Source of the DNA: Lutibacter sp. A64
Lineage (GTDB): Bacteria; Bacteroidota; Bacteroidia; Flavobacteriales; Flavobacteriaceae
Length of the DNA: 64,000 nt
Direction: 5' to 3'
Assembly (NCBI RefSeq): GCF_022429565.1
Contig: NZ_CP092487.1
Span: forward strand, 1,025,001 to 1,089,000
The notes beneath the pieces are model-generated. The model was not told the origin of the DNA. It saw nothing but the letters and a program-made list of their open reading frames with translations, and did not search any database. Shown one piece after another: positions 27,099 through 37,911 of the stretch. Position 1 is the first letter of the stretch, and each line of letters begins with the position of its first letter. Both the position numbers and the translations under genes were made by a program.

Positions 27099-29006
27099 CT
27101 ATTTTATCTCAAAAATAGCGATTCCTAACGGAGATAACTTAATTTCAGCAGAATATGGTTTATTATTCCACGAAACAGCTTTGCTTGTTAGCATTCTAGC
27201 ATTTTTAATTCCACTACCTCCAAACTTTTCATAATCACTATTAAAAATTTCTTTTATTTTCATTTTTGAAGGAAGTCCAATTCTATATTTTTCAATTACA
27301 TTTGGTGTAAAATTACAAACAACAATTAGATTTTCTTCTTCTTTATTTCCTTTTCTAATATATGAAATTACAGAGTTTTCTGAATCATCTAAACTTATCC
27401 ATTCAAAACCTTCTTGACTAAATCCTTTTTCAAATAAAGCTGGCCTAGATCTATACAAAGTGTTTAATTCCTTATAAAAGTTTTGCAAATCTTTATGAGA
27501 TTTATATTCTGACATGTGCCAATCTAAGCTCTCTTGAAAATTCCATTCATTTTGTTGACCAAATTCACCTCCCATAAACAATAACTTGGTTCCTGGGTGT
27601 GTAAACATATAGCCATACATTAATCTAAGGTTAGCAAAACGTTGCCATTCATCACCAGGCATTCTACCTAAAATAGATTTTTTACCATATACTACTTCAT
27701 CATGTGAAAGAGGTAACATAAAATTCTCGGTAAATGCATAAGCTAAGCTAAAAGTGATTTCATTTTGATGGTATTTTCTATACACAGGATCTTTGCTAAA
27801 ATACTCTAACGTATCGTGCATCCACCCCATCATCCACTTCATACCAAAACCTAAACCACCCATATTTGTTGGTTTAGAAACCATTGGAAATGCAGTAGAT
27901 TCTTCGGCAATTGTTTGTACGTCTGGAAACGATTTATAAACTTCTTCGTTTAATTCCTTTAAAAAAGAAATTACGGCCAAATTTTCATTTCCTCCGTATA
28001 TATTAGGTTCCCATTCTCCATCTTCACGAGAATAATCTAGAAATAACATAGAAGCTACCGCATCTACTCTTAAACCATCTACATGATATTGTTCTAACCA
28101 AAATATTGCATTACTTATTAAAAACGAGCGCACTTCATTACGTTCATAATTAAATATTAAACTTTTCCAGTCTTGGTGGTATCCTTTACGCTTGTCTGGA
28201 TGTTCATATAATTCTGAACCATCAAAATAACCTAAACCGTGTGCGTCTTCGGGAAAATGTGAAGGCACCCAATCTAATATTATTCCAATACCATTTTCGT
28301 GTAATTTATCTACTAAATATTTAAATTCGTCTGGATATCCAAAACGAGAAGTTGGTGCAAAATAACCTGTTATTTGATATCCCCAAGACGGATCGTAAGG
28401 ATATTCCATGATTGGCATAAATTCTACATGTGTAAAATTCATTTCTTTTACATAGGATACCAAATCATCTGCCAATTCAAAATAAGACAAAAATCGATCT
28501 TCAGTTGCATGTCGTTTCCAAGAACCTAAATGCACTTCATATACAGAATATGGAGCATCTATTGCATTATGATCTTTTCTGGTTTTCAACCATTTTTTAT
28601 CTTTCCATTTGTAATTATCATCCCAAACAACAGAAGCTGTTTTTGGTGGATGCTCACAACGTCTAGCATACGGATCTGCTTTTTCGGATATATAACCGTT
28701 ATTATTTGAATGAATTTTGTATTTATAATTCATTCCTTTTTCTACAAGAGGTATAAAACCTTCCCAGATTCCAGAAGAATCCCAGCGCACATTTAAACGA
28801 TGTTCGCCATCTTTCCACCCATTAAAATCTCCAATAACGGAAACTTGATTTGCTGTTGGTGCCCAAACTGAAAAGTAAACACCTTCTACTCCATTTACTG
28901 TGGTGATATGAGACCCAAATTTTTCGTATAAACGATAATGCTTTCCAGCTTTAAAAAGGTTTATATCAAAATCGGTAAATAAACTATATGGTTGTACGTT
29001 TGTCAT
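27099..29006 (-). CDS. glgB: 1,4-alpha-glucan branching enzyme
   Basis: 635 residues of GH13 with an N-terminal CBM48 (about 30-115, VYFSVWAPTANQVSVIGDFNGW) and the catalytic barrel: GYQITGYFAPTSRFG, DWVPSHFP, nucleophile in GLRVDAVASMLFLDYSR, acid/base in TIAEESTAFP, and LPLSHDEVVYGK. It moves alpha-1,4 chains into alpha-1,6 branches. It is the last gene of the operon, 3 bases after the maltokinase stop. Confidence 0.96.
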   Translation of the reverse strand: MTNVQPYSLFTDFDINLFKAGKHYRLYEKFGSHITTVNGVEGVYFSVWAPTANQVSVIGDFNGWKDGEHRLNVRWDSSGIWEGFIPLVEKGMNYKYKIHSNNNGYISEKADPYARRCEHPPKTASVVWDDNYKWKDKKWLKTRKDHNAIDAPYSVYEVHLGSWKRHATEDRFLSYFELADDLVSYVKEMNFTHVEFMPIMEYPYDPSWGYQITGYFAPTSRFGYPDEFKYLVDKLHENGIGIILDWVPSHFPEDAHGLGYFDGSELYEHPDKRKGYHQDWKSLIFNYERNEVRSFLISNAIFWLEQYHVDGLRVDAVASMLFLDYSREDGEWEPNIYGGNENLAVISFLKELNEEVYKSFPDVQTIAEESTAFPMVSKPTNMGGLGFGMKWMMGWMHDTLEYFSKDPVYRKYHQNEITFSLAYAFTENFMLPLSHDEVVYGKKSILGRMPGDEWQRFANLRLMYGYMFTHPGTKLLFMGGEFGQQNEWNFQESLDWHMSEYKSHKDLQNFYKELNTLYRSRPALFEKGFSQEGFEWISLDDSENSVISYIRKGNKEEENLIVVCNFTPNVIEKYRIGLPSKMKIKEIFNSDYEKFGGSGIKNARMLTSKAVSWNNKPYSAEIKLSPLGIAIFEIK

Positions 29007-29009
29007 AAA

Positions 29010-30638
29010 TTAATTGTTAATAAGATTTGAAATTCCTTTTAATGGAATTACAGCCCAAGTTGGGCGTGAATTTAATTCGTAACCTAATTCGTATATTGCT
29101 TTTTCTAATAAACAATATTCTAGCATAAAATTACGCTCTTGACTATAGCCAATATTTAAATTAGCTTGTTCTACTGTGTTTATATAAGTGCCTAAAAACA
29201 CTCCTGTAAAATATCCGTATAATAATTCTGCTGCTTCAAATAATTGGGCTTGAGGCTGCTTATATTTTTCTTTATTATTAAAAATTGTTGCATAAATAGC
29301 GTAATGAAAAGAGCGAAAAAGACCTGCAACATCCTTCATTGGTGGTTGCTTTACTTGCCTATCTCTAATGGTGCTTTCTGGCTCACCTTCAAAATCTAAA
29401 ATATAGAAATCATCATTTTGTACTAAAATTTGACCTAAATGATAATCGCCATGTACTCTAATGCGTTCTCCTTTTAATTTAGTCCAATCAAATTTTAAAA
29501 ATTTACTTCGTATTAAACTTTTTTTACTTAATAAATCTTTAGCCAATTCTATACTATATTCATCTAATTTATGTAAATTATTTTCAATAGTATTTAATCT
29601 GTTTTGAAACTGATAAATCATTCTATTTTTTAACCAAACAGAATAATCTCCATTAAAATGCGTAGGTGTAAAAGCTGTATCTTCAAACTCAGAACCTAAG
29701 TTTATATGCATTTCAGCTGTTCTTTTGGCTAAAACTTTAATTTTTAAAAATATGCTTAATCCAACCCAATCTATAATTCTATGTGGAATATCATGTATTT
29801 TCAAACTTTTATAGAGTTCAGGTTCTGGTAAATTATTAACATCAATATTTTTAGCGTCTAAGGTTTCAAAAACAGTATCTATAATATTTAAAAAAACATC
29901 CCAAGCATCACCTTCATTTGCAATTAATTCTTGCATAACTGCAATAGTTACAACTTCTTCATCTTGATCAATTAGATTAATACTTCCCAAGTATCTTGGT
30001 GTGTTTTTAAAATCTTTTTTGTCTGTTAAAAACCTATTCATTTCATAATCTGGGTTTTTATTAGCAAAAATTCTTCTAAAAAATTTTAAAACATATTTAT
30101 CATTAAAAATTAATGAAGTATTGCTTTGTTCCAACCCCATTAATTTTGATGATTTATATTCTATATTGGTAAATATTTCACTTTTATGGTATTGTACCTT
30201 TGTTTTATCAATTAATTCAGCATTCGAAATGCGTTCAAAAACTAATTTTCTAAAAGCTTCTAAATTTACAGCGTCAATGATAAATCCTTCTTGATTTTTA
30301 ATACTTATAGGAAGAATTCTATCTTTTTTTGCAAAATTTTCATCTGAAACAAAAGCAATTGGGATAAAATAATGATGAAAAAATGCTTCAACAAAATCTA
30401 CTTCTAAAATTAATCCAAAATAAACTTCGTTATGTTGTTGAATTCTAAAATACTCGGATAATTCTATATATTTTATTTTACTAGCTTTACCTCCAAACCA
30501 TCGTTGTTTAACAATATAATTTTCGAGCACATCAGATAGAAAGACTTTTAAAAAATCTTTATTATCCAACAGTTCTTCCCAAGCTACATCAAAGTTATAT
30601 ACCGTAGCTAAGTTAGAATCTATAGCATTTTCACCCAT
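29010..30638 (-). CDS. mak: Maltokinase (Pep2/Mak-type)
   Basis: 542 residues that phosphorylate maltose with ATP to maltose-1-phosphate, the GlgE substrate. N-terminal cap region with KQRWFGGKASKIK, then a kinase-like domain with MGLEQSNTSLIF, catalytic loop VHGDYHLGQILV and metal site ILDFEGEP. In many bacteria this domain is fused to or next to trehalose synthase (TreS); here it stands alone and no treS is in the window. It starts 8 bases behind glgE. Confidence 0.88.
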   Translation of the reverse strand: MGENAIDSNLATVYNFDVAWEELLDNKDFLKVFLSDVLENYIVKQRWFGGKASKIKYIELSEYFRIQQHNEVYFGLILEVDFVEAFFHHYFIPIAFVSDENFAKKDRILPISIKNQEGFIIDAVNLEAFRKLVFERISNAELIDKTKVQYHKSEIFTNIEYKSSKLMGLEQSNTSLIFNDKYVLKFFRRIFANKNPDYEMNRFLTDKKDFKNTPRYLGSINLIDQDEEVVTIAVMQELIANEGDAWDVFLNIIDTVFETLDAKNIDVNNLPEPELYKSLKIHDIPHRIIDWVGLSIFLKIKVLAKRTAEMHINLGSEFEDTAFTPTHFNGDYSVWLKNRMIYQFQNRLNTIENNLHKLDEYSIELAKDLLSKKSLIRSKFLKFDWTKLKGERIRVHGDYHLGQILVQNDDFYILDFEGEPESTIRDRQVKQPPMKDVAGLFRSFHYAIYATIFNNKEKYKQPQAQLFEAAELLYGYFTGVFLGTYINTVEQANLNIGYSQERNFMLEYCLLEKAIYELGYELNSRPTWAVIPLKGISNLINN

Positions 30639-30646
30639 GTTACTAC

Positions 30647-32584
30647 TTATTTTGTTATTTTAAATATATGAAATGGTATTGGTGTTTGCAATTTTATAAA
30701 ATTCCACTCATCATACCAATCGTATGTTATTTCTGTAATTAAATCAGTAACTCTTAAATGATGTCCAGGTCCAATTCCAAGTTCATGCAATGGTACTCGC
30801 ATCATACCCTGTTGGGTATTGTATTCATCTAAACTTATAATAATAAATAATTCATTTTCTTTAGCGTCATCCCATTTATAAAATGCAATTAAATTATCGT
30901 TATTTATTGTACAAAACTTTATATTATTAGTTTGTTGTAATGCTGTGTTATTCTTACGAATTTTATTAACCTTTGAAATTATTGACGTTAGTTTATTTTG
31001 TTTAAACCAATCGTAATTACAAATTTGAAACTTTTCTGAATTTAAATATTCTTCTTTACCAATAATAGCTTCATCTATCATTTGTTCAAAAACAGGTCCG
31101 TAAATTCCAATATTGGAACTCAATGTTGCTGCTAAAACATAGCGTTGTATGTATTTAGATTCGTTTGCACCTTGTAAATGAAACGGATTAATATCTGGCG
31201 TATTTGGCCAAAAATTAGGTCTCATATACTCTTTTTGATCTGTTTTAGTTAATTCTTCAACATATTCAGTTAATTCGTGTTTATTATTTCTCCAAGTAAA
31301 ATATGTGTACGATTGTGTATAGCCTACTTTACCTAGCTGTTGCATTATTTTTGGGGCTGTAAACGCTTCAGCTAAAAATAAAACATCTGGATATTTAGAT
31401 TTTACTTCTGAAATAATCCAATTCCAAAAATAAAAAGGTTTTGTATGCGGATTGTCTACTCTAAAGACTCTAATTCCACAATCAATCCAATAAAATAAGG
31501 TGTCTAAACACTCATTCCACAGACTTTTAAAATCTTCACTTTCCCAATAAATTGGTAAAATATCTTGGTATTTTTTTGGAGGGTTTTCAGCATATTGAAC
31601 CGTTCCGTCTGGTCTCCATTTAAACCAAGATGGGTGTTCTTTAACCCAAGGATGATCTGGAGCAGCTTGTAGCGCATAATCCATGGCTATTTCTATTCCT
31701 AAACTCGAGGCTTTTTTAACAAGAGCTTTAAAATCTTTTAAGGTACCTAACTGCGGATTAATACTTTTATGTCCACCATCTTTAGAACCAATTCCCCAAC
31801 AAGAACCTACATCTCCTTCAAAGGCTTCAGTTGTATTGTTTTTTCCTTTTCTATTTACTTCTCCTATTGGATGGATAGGTGGAAAATACAAGGTATCAAA
31901 CCCCATTTCTAACACTTTAGGTAATAACTTTTCACAATCTTTAAATGTACCGTGCACATTATCTTTTTGTGAAGCAGAACGTGGAAAAAACTCGTACCAA
32001 GTACTAAACCTTGCCTTTAACCTATCTACATAAACCTTAAGTTCTTTAGATGTATTTACTAATTTTTTTTCTGGATATTTTAAAAATATTGTTTGTAATT
32101 TATTACTAATAGCTTCATGAATAGCTTCATTATATTTTGAAGTATCTGCAAATATTTCTATTAAATTTTTTAAATATTTTTTTTCTGAAGCTGTTCCTTT
32201 TTTACTACATTTTTTTAAAAAGTCTATACCTTCTAATAATTCAGAATGTACTATTTGATGATCGTCAATTTTTCTATGTATTCCATGTTGCCAATTTAAG
32301 GCATAATCTACCCATCCAATAATTTTGTACGAGTAAAAGCCCTGTTTTTCAACCGTAAAAGAAGCTTGCCAATTATTATCTCTTGGCTGCATTCTTACTT
32401 CATTCCATTTTTTAGAGTTTTCGTGCTTGTAAAGTACTGCTGCAGCAATAATATCATGTCCATCTGCTAATATATCGGCATTAACAGTAACAATTTCATT
32501 TACAACACGTTTTATTTGAAAATCTCCATTATTTAATTGAGGTGTAATATTTTCAATTAAAACTCTTCTTTGATTCTTCTGCAT
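30647..32584 (-). CDS. glgE: Alpha-1,4-glucan:maltose-1-phosphate maltosyltransferase
   Basis: 645 residues of GH13 subfamily 3. GlgE adds maltosyl units from maltose-1-phosphate to alpha-1,4-glucan. Marks: N-terminal beta domain (about 15-120), ARFSTWYEFFPRS, FDTLYFPPIHPIGEVNRKG, EGDVGSCWGIG, nucleophile in GIRVFRVDNPHTKP, acid in VLFLAEAFTAPKIM, and NFWPNTPDINP. Length and motifs are those of the actinobacterial enzyme. Confidence 0.95.
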   Translation of the reverse strand: MQKNQRRVLIENITPQLNNGDFQIKRVVNEIVTVNADILADGHDIIAAAVLYKHENSKKWNEVRMQPRDNNWQASFTVEKQGFYSYKIIGWVDYALNWQHGIHRKIDDHQIVHSELLEGIDFLKKCSKKGTASEKKYLKNLIEIFADTSKYNEAIHEAISNKLQTIFLKYPEKKLVNTSKELKVYVDRLKARFSTWYEFFPRSASQKDNVHGTFKDCEKLLPKVLEMGFDTLYFPPIHPIGEVNRKGKNNTTEAFEGDVGSCWGIGSKDGGHKSINPQLGTLKDFKALVKKASSLGIEIAMDYALQAAPDHPWVKEHPSWFKWRPDGTVQYAENPPKKYQDILPIYWESEDFKSLWNECLDTLFYWIDCGIRVFRVDNPHTKPFYFWNWIISEVKSKYPDVLFLAEAFTAPKIMQQLGKVGYTQSYTYFTWRNNKHELTEYVEELTKTDQKEYMRPNFWPNTPDINPFHLQGANESKYIQRYVLAATLSSNIGIYGPVFEQMIDEAIIGKEEYLNSEKFQICNYDWFKQNKLTSIISKVNKIRKNNTALQQTNNIKFCTINNDNLIAFYKWDDAKENELFIIISLDEYNTQQGMMRVPLHELGIGPGHHLRVTDLITEITYDWYDEWNFIKLQTPIPFHIFKITK

Positions 32585-32613
32585 ATAAAAAATTAATTAA
32601 TATCTAATTTGAA

Positions 32614-33876
32614 TTAAATTGTAAATCCGTTTGGTATTATAGCATCTTTTTTAACAACAACAATACCATCTCTAATAGCATAAATATCGTTTTCTGTATC
32701 TTCTAAATGTGGACCACCACTAATTCTTACATCATCACCTATACAACAATTTTTATCTAAGATTGCATTTTTAACAAAACACCTATTTCCAATACCCATT
32801 GATACAATATTTTCATTTAAAATATCTTCTAATGGTTGATAAAAATCGCTACCCATCATATAAGTATTTATTACTGTAGATTCTTCTCCAATTTTTGAAC
32901 GTACACCAATAACAGAATGTTCAATTTTGCCTGCATTAATTATACAACCATCTGCAATAACAGTTTTATCTAAAATTGTACCTGAAATTTTTGTTGTAGG
33001 TAACATTCTGGCGTGTGTATAAATACGTTTTTCTCTACTGTATAAATCAAATTTAGGAAAATCATCAGTTAATCCTAAATTAGCTTCAAAGAACGAATCT
33101 ATATTACCAATATCAGTCCAGTAACCTTCATATTGATAGCTTAACGTTAAATGGTCTTCAATAGATTGTGGTATAATTTCTTTTCCAAAATCTATAGTAT
33201 CTGGATTTTTCATTAACTCAACTAATAAATCTCTATTGAATATATAAATACCCATAGAGGCTAGATAATTTCTTCCTTCAGCTTTCATTCCATCACTTAC
33301 ATCTGATGTCCAATCAGGTAATAAAGATGCATCAGGTTTTTCAATAAAAGATGTAATTCTATTATTATCATCAGCTTTTAAAATTCCAAAAGATGTTGCG
33401 TCTTTAGCATTTACAGGAATTGTAGCAATTGATATAGCGGCTTTTGCTTTTACATGGGCTTTCACCATTTTTTCAAAATCCATTTGATACAGTTGATCTC
33501 CAGATAAAATTAAAGCATAATCAAAATCATGTCTTAAAAAATGGTGCATACTTTGACGTACTGCATCTGCGGTTCCTTGAAACCATCCTTTATTTCCTGG
33601 TGTTTGTTCAGCAGCTAATACATCAACAAAAGCAGAACTAAAAAAACTAAAATGATAGGTGTTTTTAATGTGTCTATTTAAAGATGCAGAATTAAATTGC
33701 GTTAAAACATACATTTGTTTTATGTTTGAATTAATACAATTTGAAATTGGAATATCTACCAATCTATATTTACCTGCTATAGGTACTGCTGGCTTTGAGC
33801 GTGTTTCTGTTAATGGATGCAATCTCGATCCCTGACCTCCCCCTAAAATAATGGATAAAACTTTTTGTTTTGACAT
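32614..33876 (-). CDS. glgC: Glucose-1-phosphate adenylyltransferase
   Basis: 420 residues; makes ADP-glucose from glucose-1-phosphate and ATP. N-terminal nucleotidyltransferase with IILGGGQGSRLHPLTETRSK, PAVPIAGKYRLVDIPISNCI, ILSGDQLYQMDF and FIEKPD, and a C-terminal left-handed beta-helix (about 300-410) which usually carries allosteric sites. It provides substrate to the GlgA/GlgM protein encoded just before it. Confidence 0.95.
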   Translation of the reverse strand: MSKQKVLSIILGGGQGSRLHPLTETRSKPAVPIAGKYRLVDIPISNCINSNIKQMYVLTQFNSASLNRHIKNTYHFSFFSSAFVDVLAAEQTPGNKGWFQGTADAVRQSMHHFLRHDFDYALILSGDQLYQMDFEKMVKAHVKAKAAISIATIPVNAKDATSFGILKADDNNRITSFIEKPDASLLPDWTSDVSDGMKAEGRNYLASMGIYIFNRDLLVELMKNPDTIDFGKEIIPQSIEDHLTLSYQYEGYWTDIGNIDSFFEANLGLTDDFPKFDLYSREKRIYTHARMLPTTKISGTILDKTVIADGCIINAGKIEHSVIGVRSKIGEESTVINTYMMGSDFYQPLEDILNENIVSMGIGNRCFVKNAILDKNCCIGDDVRISGGPHLEDTENDIYAIRDGIVVVKKDAIIPNGFTI

Positions 33877-33906
33877 AACTTTTTCTTTATAGTTTAAATA
33901 TTTTTT

Positions 33907-35109
33907 TTATTTAATTAATGATTTATACAGTGCCTCAACTTGAACTGCAATGGCAGCCCAATCAAAGTGTTCTTCAACTCTTTTTCTACCATTAATTTCC
34001 ATTTTTTCACGTAATTCTTTATTATTAATTACAGTGTTTACTCCTTCTGCTAAATCTCTTGCAAATTTATCTGAATCTACAGGTTCAAACGGAGCTTCTG
34101 TTTGTTGTTCTACAGGAATTAAAATACCAGTTTCACCATCTACAACAACTTCTTTAATTCCTCCCACTGCACTTGCTACCACAGCTGTATTACAAGCCAT
34201 AGCTTCTACATTTATAATTCCAAATGGTTCATAAATTGAAGGACAACAAAATACAGTAGCGTGAGAATACAATTGAATCACCTCTTTTTTTGGTAACATT
34301 TCATCAATCCAATTAACATTTTCTCTTGTTTTTTTTACTTCACTAACACTTGCCTTCATTTCTTCTGCAATTTCAGGAGTATCTGGAGCTCCTGCACATA
34401 GCACTATCTGTGTTTCTGGATCAATATATTTTATTGCATTTACTAGATGTATTATTCCTTTTTGTCTTGTAATTCTACCTACAAAAAGCACATATGGCTT
34501 AGATGCATCTATACCAAAACGTTCTAATGTTGATGTTTTAGAAGTAACAATATATTCTTTTAAATTTATTCCATTGTAAATCACTTTTACTTTTTCATCT
34601 TCAACATCAAAATATTTTAAAACATCCTCTTTTGTTTCCTTAGAAACAGCAATTACAGCGTCTGCCATTTCAATAGCCGTTTTTTCAATCCAAGATGAAG
34701 CTTCATAACCATGACCTAGTTGTTCTCTTTTCCAAGGTCTAAGGGGTTCTAAAGAGTGTGTTGTAATTACCAATGGTACTCCATAACATAATTTTGCAAC
34801 TATTCCTGCAAATTGGGCATACCATGTATGACAATGAACAATGTCTGCATCAAATTCAGCGTTCATATGAAGACACGTATTTAAACTATTAAATACTGCT
34901 TTTAATTTATCATCTGATTGTTCAAATACTTCATTATTATAAGGAAAACCTTTAACACTCATGTTTCCTGAACTTGAATCTTGATCACCAAAGCATTTTA
35001 TATCAATTTCCATTAATTTTTCTAACTCATTGGCTAAATATTCAACAACTACTCCTGCTCCACCATAAACGTAAGGAGGAAATTCTTTTGTATAAAATAA
35101 TGCTTTCAT
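33907..35109 (-). CDS. glgA: GT4-family glycogen synthase, GlgM-like (actinobacterial type)
   Basis: 400 residues of the GT-B fold family GT4, not the GT5 GlgA of proteobacteria. Start MKALFYTKEFPPYVYGGAGV and VITTHSLEPLRPWKREQLG, then donor-site FVGRITRQKGI and SIYEPFGIINVEAMAC, are characteristic of the Corynebacterium/Mycobacterium GlgA group, whose mycobacterial member (GlgM) makes maltose-1-phosphate from ADP-glucose and glucose-1-phosphate. It is the first gene of an operon with glgE, which fits that reaction, but elongating glycogen synthase activity is not excluded. Confidence 0.85.
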   Translation of the reverse strand: MKALFYTKEFPPYVYGGAGVVVEYLANELEKLMEIDIKCFGDQDSSSGNMSVKGFPYNNEVFEQSDDKLKAVFNSLNTCLHMNAEFDADIVHCHTWYAQFAGIVAKLCYGVPLVITTHSLEPLRPWKREQLGHGYEASSWIEKTAIEMADAVIAVSKETKEDVLKYFDVEDEKVKVIYNGINLKEYIVTSKTSTLERFGIDASKPYVLFVGRITRQKGIIHLVNAIKYIDPETQIVLCAGAPDTPEIAEEMKASVSEVKKTRENVNWIDEMLPKKEVIQLYSHATVFCCPSIYEPFGIINVEAMACNTAVVASAVGGIKEVVVDGETGILIPVEQQTEAPFEPVDSDKFARDLAEGVNTVINNKELREKMEINGRKRVEEHFDWAAIAVQVEALYKSLIK

Positions 35110-35482
35110 AAATTTAGTTTCAAATAATATTTTTTATATGTTTTTAAAATTTTAGTTTTTTTAATTTCCGAATGAATAAGCAATTTTTAATGAGAGAAAA
35201 TCAAATTTTAACATAGCTTTTTCAATCAATAAATATAAAGTATTTTAACTAATTTATCACTTAATTTATCCTTGTTCTTTTGAACAAAAAAGTTACAAAA
35301 AATTTAGATAATATTTATAATATTTTGGAAAACGTTGTTACATAAATTGCTTTACATTGTTTTTCAATGATTTATAAGTTTTTTTTCTAAAAACAACTCT
35401 TTTTTTTGGAATTATACTATAAAAAAAGACGTTATTACACGTCTTTTTTTAGGATTAAATAAATCTAAAAATCATTTGTATA
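35110..35482. promoter_or_regulatory. 373-base regulatory spacer before the glycogen operon
   Basis: Very AT-rich, no ORF. Candidate sites: a TTGTTC-TTTT-GAACAA inverted repeat (35272-35287) and GGAAAACGTTGTTA (35327-35340), an imperfect LacI-type palindrome with central CG. GAAAACGTT recurs at 40892-40900, upstream of the aconitase acnB. The far end holds the terminator of the aconitase gene. No exact TAnnTTTG was identified. Confidence 0.4.
35421..35450 (-). terminator. Terminator after the aconitase acnA gene (bidirectional)
   Basis: GACG/CGTC stem extended by A7/T7 arms (11-bp stem, 8-base loop), 33 bases behind the acnA stop. Confidence 0.75.
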
Positions 35483-37747
35483 CTATTTTAGATTTTCTTT
35501 TTTTATTAAGTTTAATGCAGAACCTTCGTTATACCAATCTATTTGACTTTGATTATACGTATGGTTTAGCTTAATTACATCTTTAGAGCCATTAGCATGT
35601 ACTATTTCTAAAGTCAATTGTTTTTCTGGTGAAAATTCATTTAAATCTATAAAATTAAATACATCATCTTCTTGAATCAAATCATAATCTGCTTCATTAT
35701 CAAAAGTAAGTCCTAACATACCCTGCTTTTTCAAGTTTGTTTCATGAATACGTGCAAAAGATTTTACAATTACCGCCGCAACACCTAAATGTCTTGGCTC
35801 CATTGCAGCATGTTCTCTTGACGAACCTTCTCCATAATTATGATCCCCTACAACAATAGATTTAACACCGGCTGCTTTATAAGCACGAGCTACATCTGGA
35901 ACACCTCCATATTCATCTGTTAACTGATTTTTTACAAAATTTGTTTTTTTACCAAAAGCATTAACAGCTCCAATTAAACAATTATTAGAAATATTATCTA
36001 AATGTCCTCTAAAACGCAACCAAGGCCCTGCCATAGAAATATGATCTGTTGTACATTTTCCAAAGGCTTTAATTAATAATTTTGCACCTCTAATCTCATT
36101 ACCAATTGGTTCAAAAGGAGTTAATAATTGTAATCTTTCTGAAGTAGGACTTACAGAAACTTCTACATTACTACCATCTTTTACAGGCTCTACATAGCCG
36201 GAATCTTTAACATCGAAACCTAATGGAGGCAACTCAAGTCCTTTTGGCTCATCTAATTTTACAGCTTCCCCATCTTCATTAATAAGTGTATCATTCATTG
36301 GATCAAAATCTAAACGCCCAGAAATTGCAATTGCAGCTACCATTTCTGGAGATCCTACAAACGCATGTGTATTAGGATTTCCATCTGCACGTTTTGAAAA
36401 GTTTCTATTAAATGAATGTACTATCGTGTTTTTTTCTTCACCTTTTAAATCACTTCTATCCCATTGTCCAATACAAGGGCCACAAGCGTTTGTAAATATA
36501 GTTGCATTTAAATCCTCAAAAACTTTTAAAATTCCATCTCTTTCAGCTGTATAGCGAACTTGTTCTGAACCTGGATTAATTCCAAAATCGGCCTTAGTAA
36601 CTAATTTTTTATCAACAGCTTGCTTTGCTATTGAAGCTGCACGAGATAAATCTTCGTAAGAAGAATTTGTACAAGAACCTATTAAACCCCAATCTACTTT
36701 AATTGGCCAACCATTTGCTTTAGCCTTAGCACCTAATTCTCCTACAGGTGTTGCTAAATCAGGTGTAAATGGTCCATTTAAATATGGGCGTAATGTGTCT
36801 AAATTTATTTCTATTACTTGATCAAAATATTTTTCTGGTTCCGCATAAACTTCTGGATCACCAGTTAAATATTCTTTTATTTTATTTGCCTCATCAGCAA
36901 CTTCATTTCTATCTGTAGCACGTAAATAACGTTCCATTGAAGCGTCATAGCCAAAAGTAGATGTAGTTGCTCCTATTTCAGCTCCCATATTACATATAGT
37001 TCCTTTACCTGTACAAGATAAATTTTTTGCTCCATCACCAAAATACTCTACTATAGCACCAGTTCCTCCTTTTACAGTTAAAATTCCAGCTACTTTAAGA
37101 ATAACATCTTTTGCAGAAGTCCAACCATTTAATTTTCCAGTTAATTTAACACCAATAAGTTTCGGAAATTTAAGCTCCCAAGCCATACCTGCCATTACAT
37201 CAACTGCATCTGCTCCTCCTACTCCTACAGCTACCATTCCTAATCCACCTGCATTTACAGTATGTGAATCTGTTCCTATCATCATTCCCCCAGGAAAAGC
37301 ATAATTTTCTAGAACAACTTGATGAATGATACCTGCTCCTGGTTTCCAAAAACCAATTCCATATTTATTAGATACTGACGCTAAAAAGTCAAACACTTCT
37401 TTACTTACATCATTGGCGCGTTTTAAATCTAAATTAGCTCCTTGTTTTGCTTGTATTAAATGATCACAATGAACTGTTGTTGGTACTGCTACTTTATTTT
37501 TACCAGCTTGCATAAATTGCAATAATGCCATTTGAGCAGTTGCATCTTGACAAGCAATTCGATCAGGAGCAAAATCTACATAATCTTTCCCTCTTATATA
37601 TCCCTTGGCTGCATTGCCATCCCAAAGGTGATTGTATAATATTTTTTCAGCTAAAGTTAAAGGTTTCCCTACTTTGTTACGCGCAATATCTACACGTTCT
37701 GCCATGCGGGCATATACTTCTTTAATCATTTTAATATCAAAAGCCAT
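35483..37747 (-). CDS. acnA: Aconitate hydratase, mitochondrial/AcnA type
   Basis: 754 residues; converts citrate to isocitrate in the TCA cycle with a [4Fe-4S] cluster. Cluster cysteines lie in [10 protein letters not shown] and [10 protein letters not shown]. Swivel domain is at the C-terminus (about 570-754). The start [20 protein letters not shown] and [10 protein letters not shown] match the mitochondrial branch. It lies 164 bases behind acnB, separated by a terminator, so the two are probably transcribed separately. Confidence 0.95.
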   Translation of the reverse strand: MAFDIKMIKEVYARMAERVDIARNKVGKPLTLAEKILYNHLWDGNAAKGYIRGKDYVDFAPDRIACQDATAQMALLQFMQAGKNKVAVPTTVHCDHLIQAKQGANLDLKRANDVSKEVFDFLASVSNKYGIGFWKPGAGIIHQVVLENYAFPGGMMIGTDSHTVNAGGLGMVAVGVGGADAVDVMAGMAWELKFPKLIGVKLTGKLNGWTSAKDVILKVAGILTVKGGTGAIVEYFGDGAKNLSCTGKGTICNMGAEIGATTSTFGYDASMERYLRATDRNEVADEANKIKEYLTGDPEVYAEPEKYFDQVIEINLDTLRPYLNGPFTPDLATPVGELGAKAKANGWPIKVDWGLIGSCTNSSYEDLSRAASIAKQAVDKKLVTKADFGINPGSEQVRYTAERDGILKVFEDLNATIFTNACGPCIGQWDRSDLKGEEKNTIVHSFNRNFSKRADGNPNTHAFVGSPEMVAAIAISGRLDFDPMNDTLINEDGEAVKLDEPKGLELPPLGFDVKDSGYVEPVKDGSNVEVSVSPTSERLQLLTPFEPIGNEIRGAKLLIKAFGKCTTDHISMAGPWLRFRGHLDNISNNCLIGAVNAFGKKTNFVKNQLTDEYGGVPDVARAYKAAGVKSIVVGDHNYGEGSSREHAAMEPRHLGVAAVIVKSFARIHETNLKKQGMLGLTFDNEADYDLIQEDDVFNFIDLNEFSPEKQLTLEIVHANGSKDVIKLNHTYNQSQIDWYNEGSALNLIKKENLK

Positions 37748-37856
37748 AATATTTATATAATTTTAATTCAATTTCTAATATACAAAATAATTAGATGATT
37801 AAAAAAATATATTTCTTTACTTAATGTTAAAAATAAACAACGAATTTTAACTACAT

Positions 37857-37886
37857 AAAAAAGCCTGAATATTAATTCAGGCTTTT
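37857..37886 (-). terminator. Terminator after acnB
   Basis: AAAAGCCTGAAT/ATTCAGGCTTTT perfect 12-bp stem with a 4-base loop, located 26 bases behind the acnB stop. Confidence 0.85.
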
Positions 37887-37911
37887 GTAATATAATTAGT
37901 TTATATCGAAA

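Noticed and set aside
29010-30638. Maltokinase as a broken TreS-Mak fusion
   Set aside because: The kinase has its own N-terminal cap and intact motifs; no TreS remnant lies in the 8-base gap to glgE.
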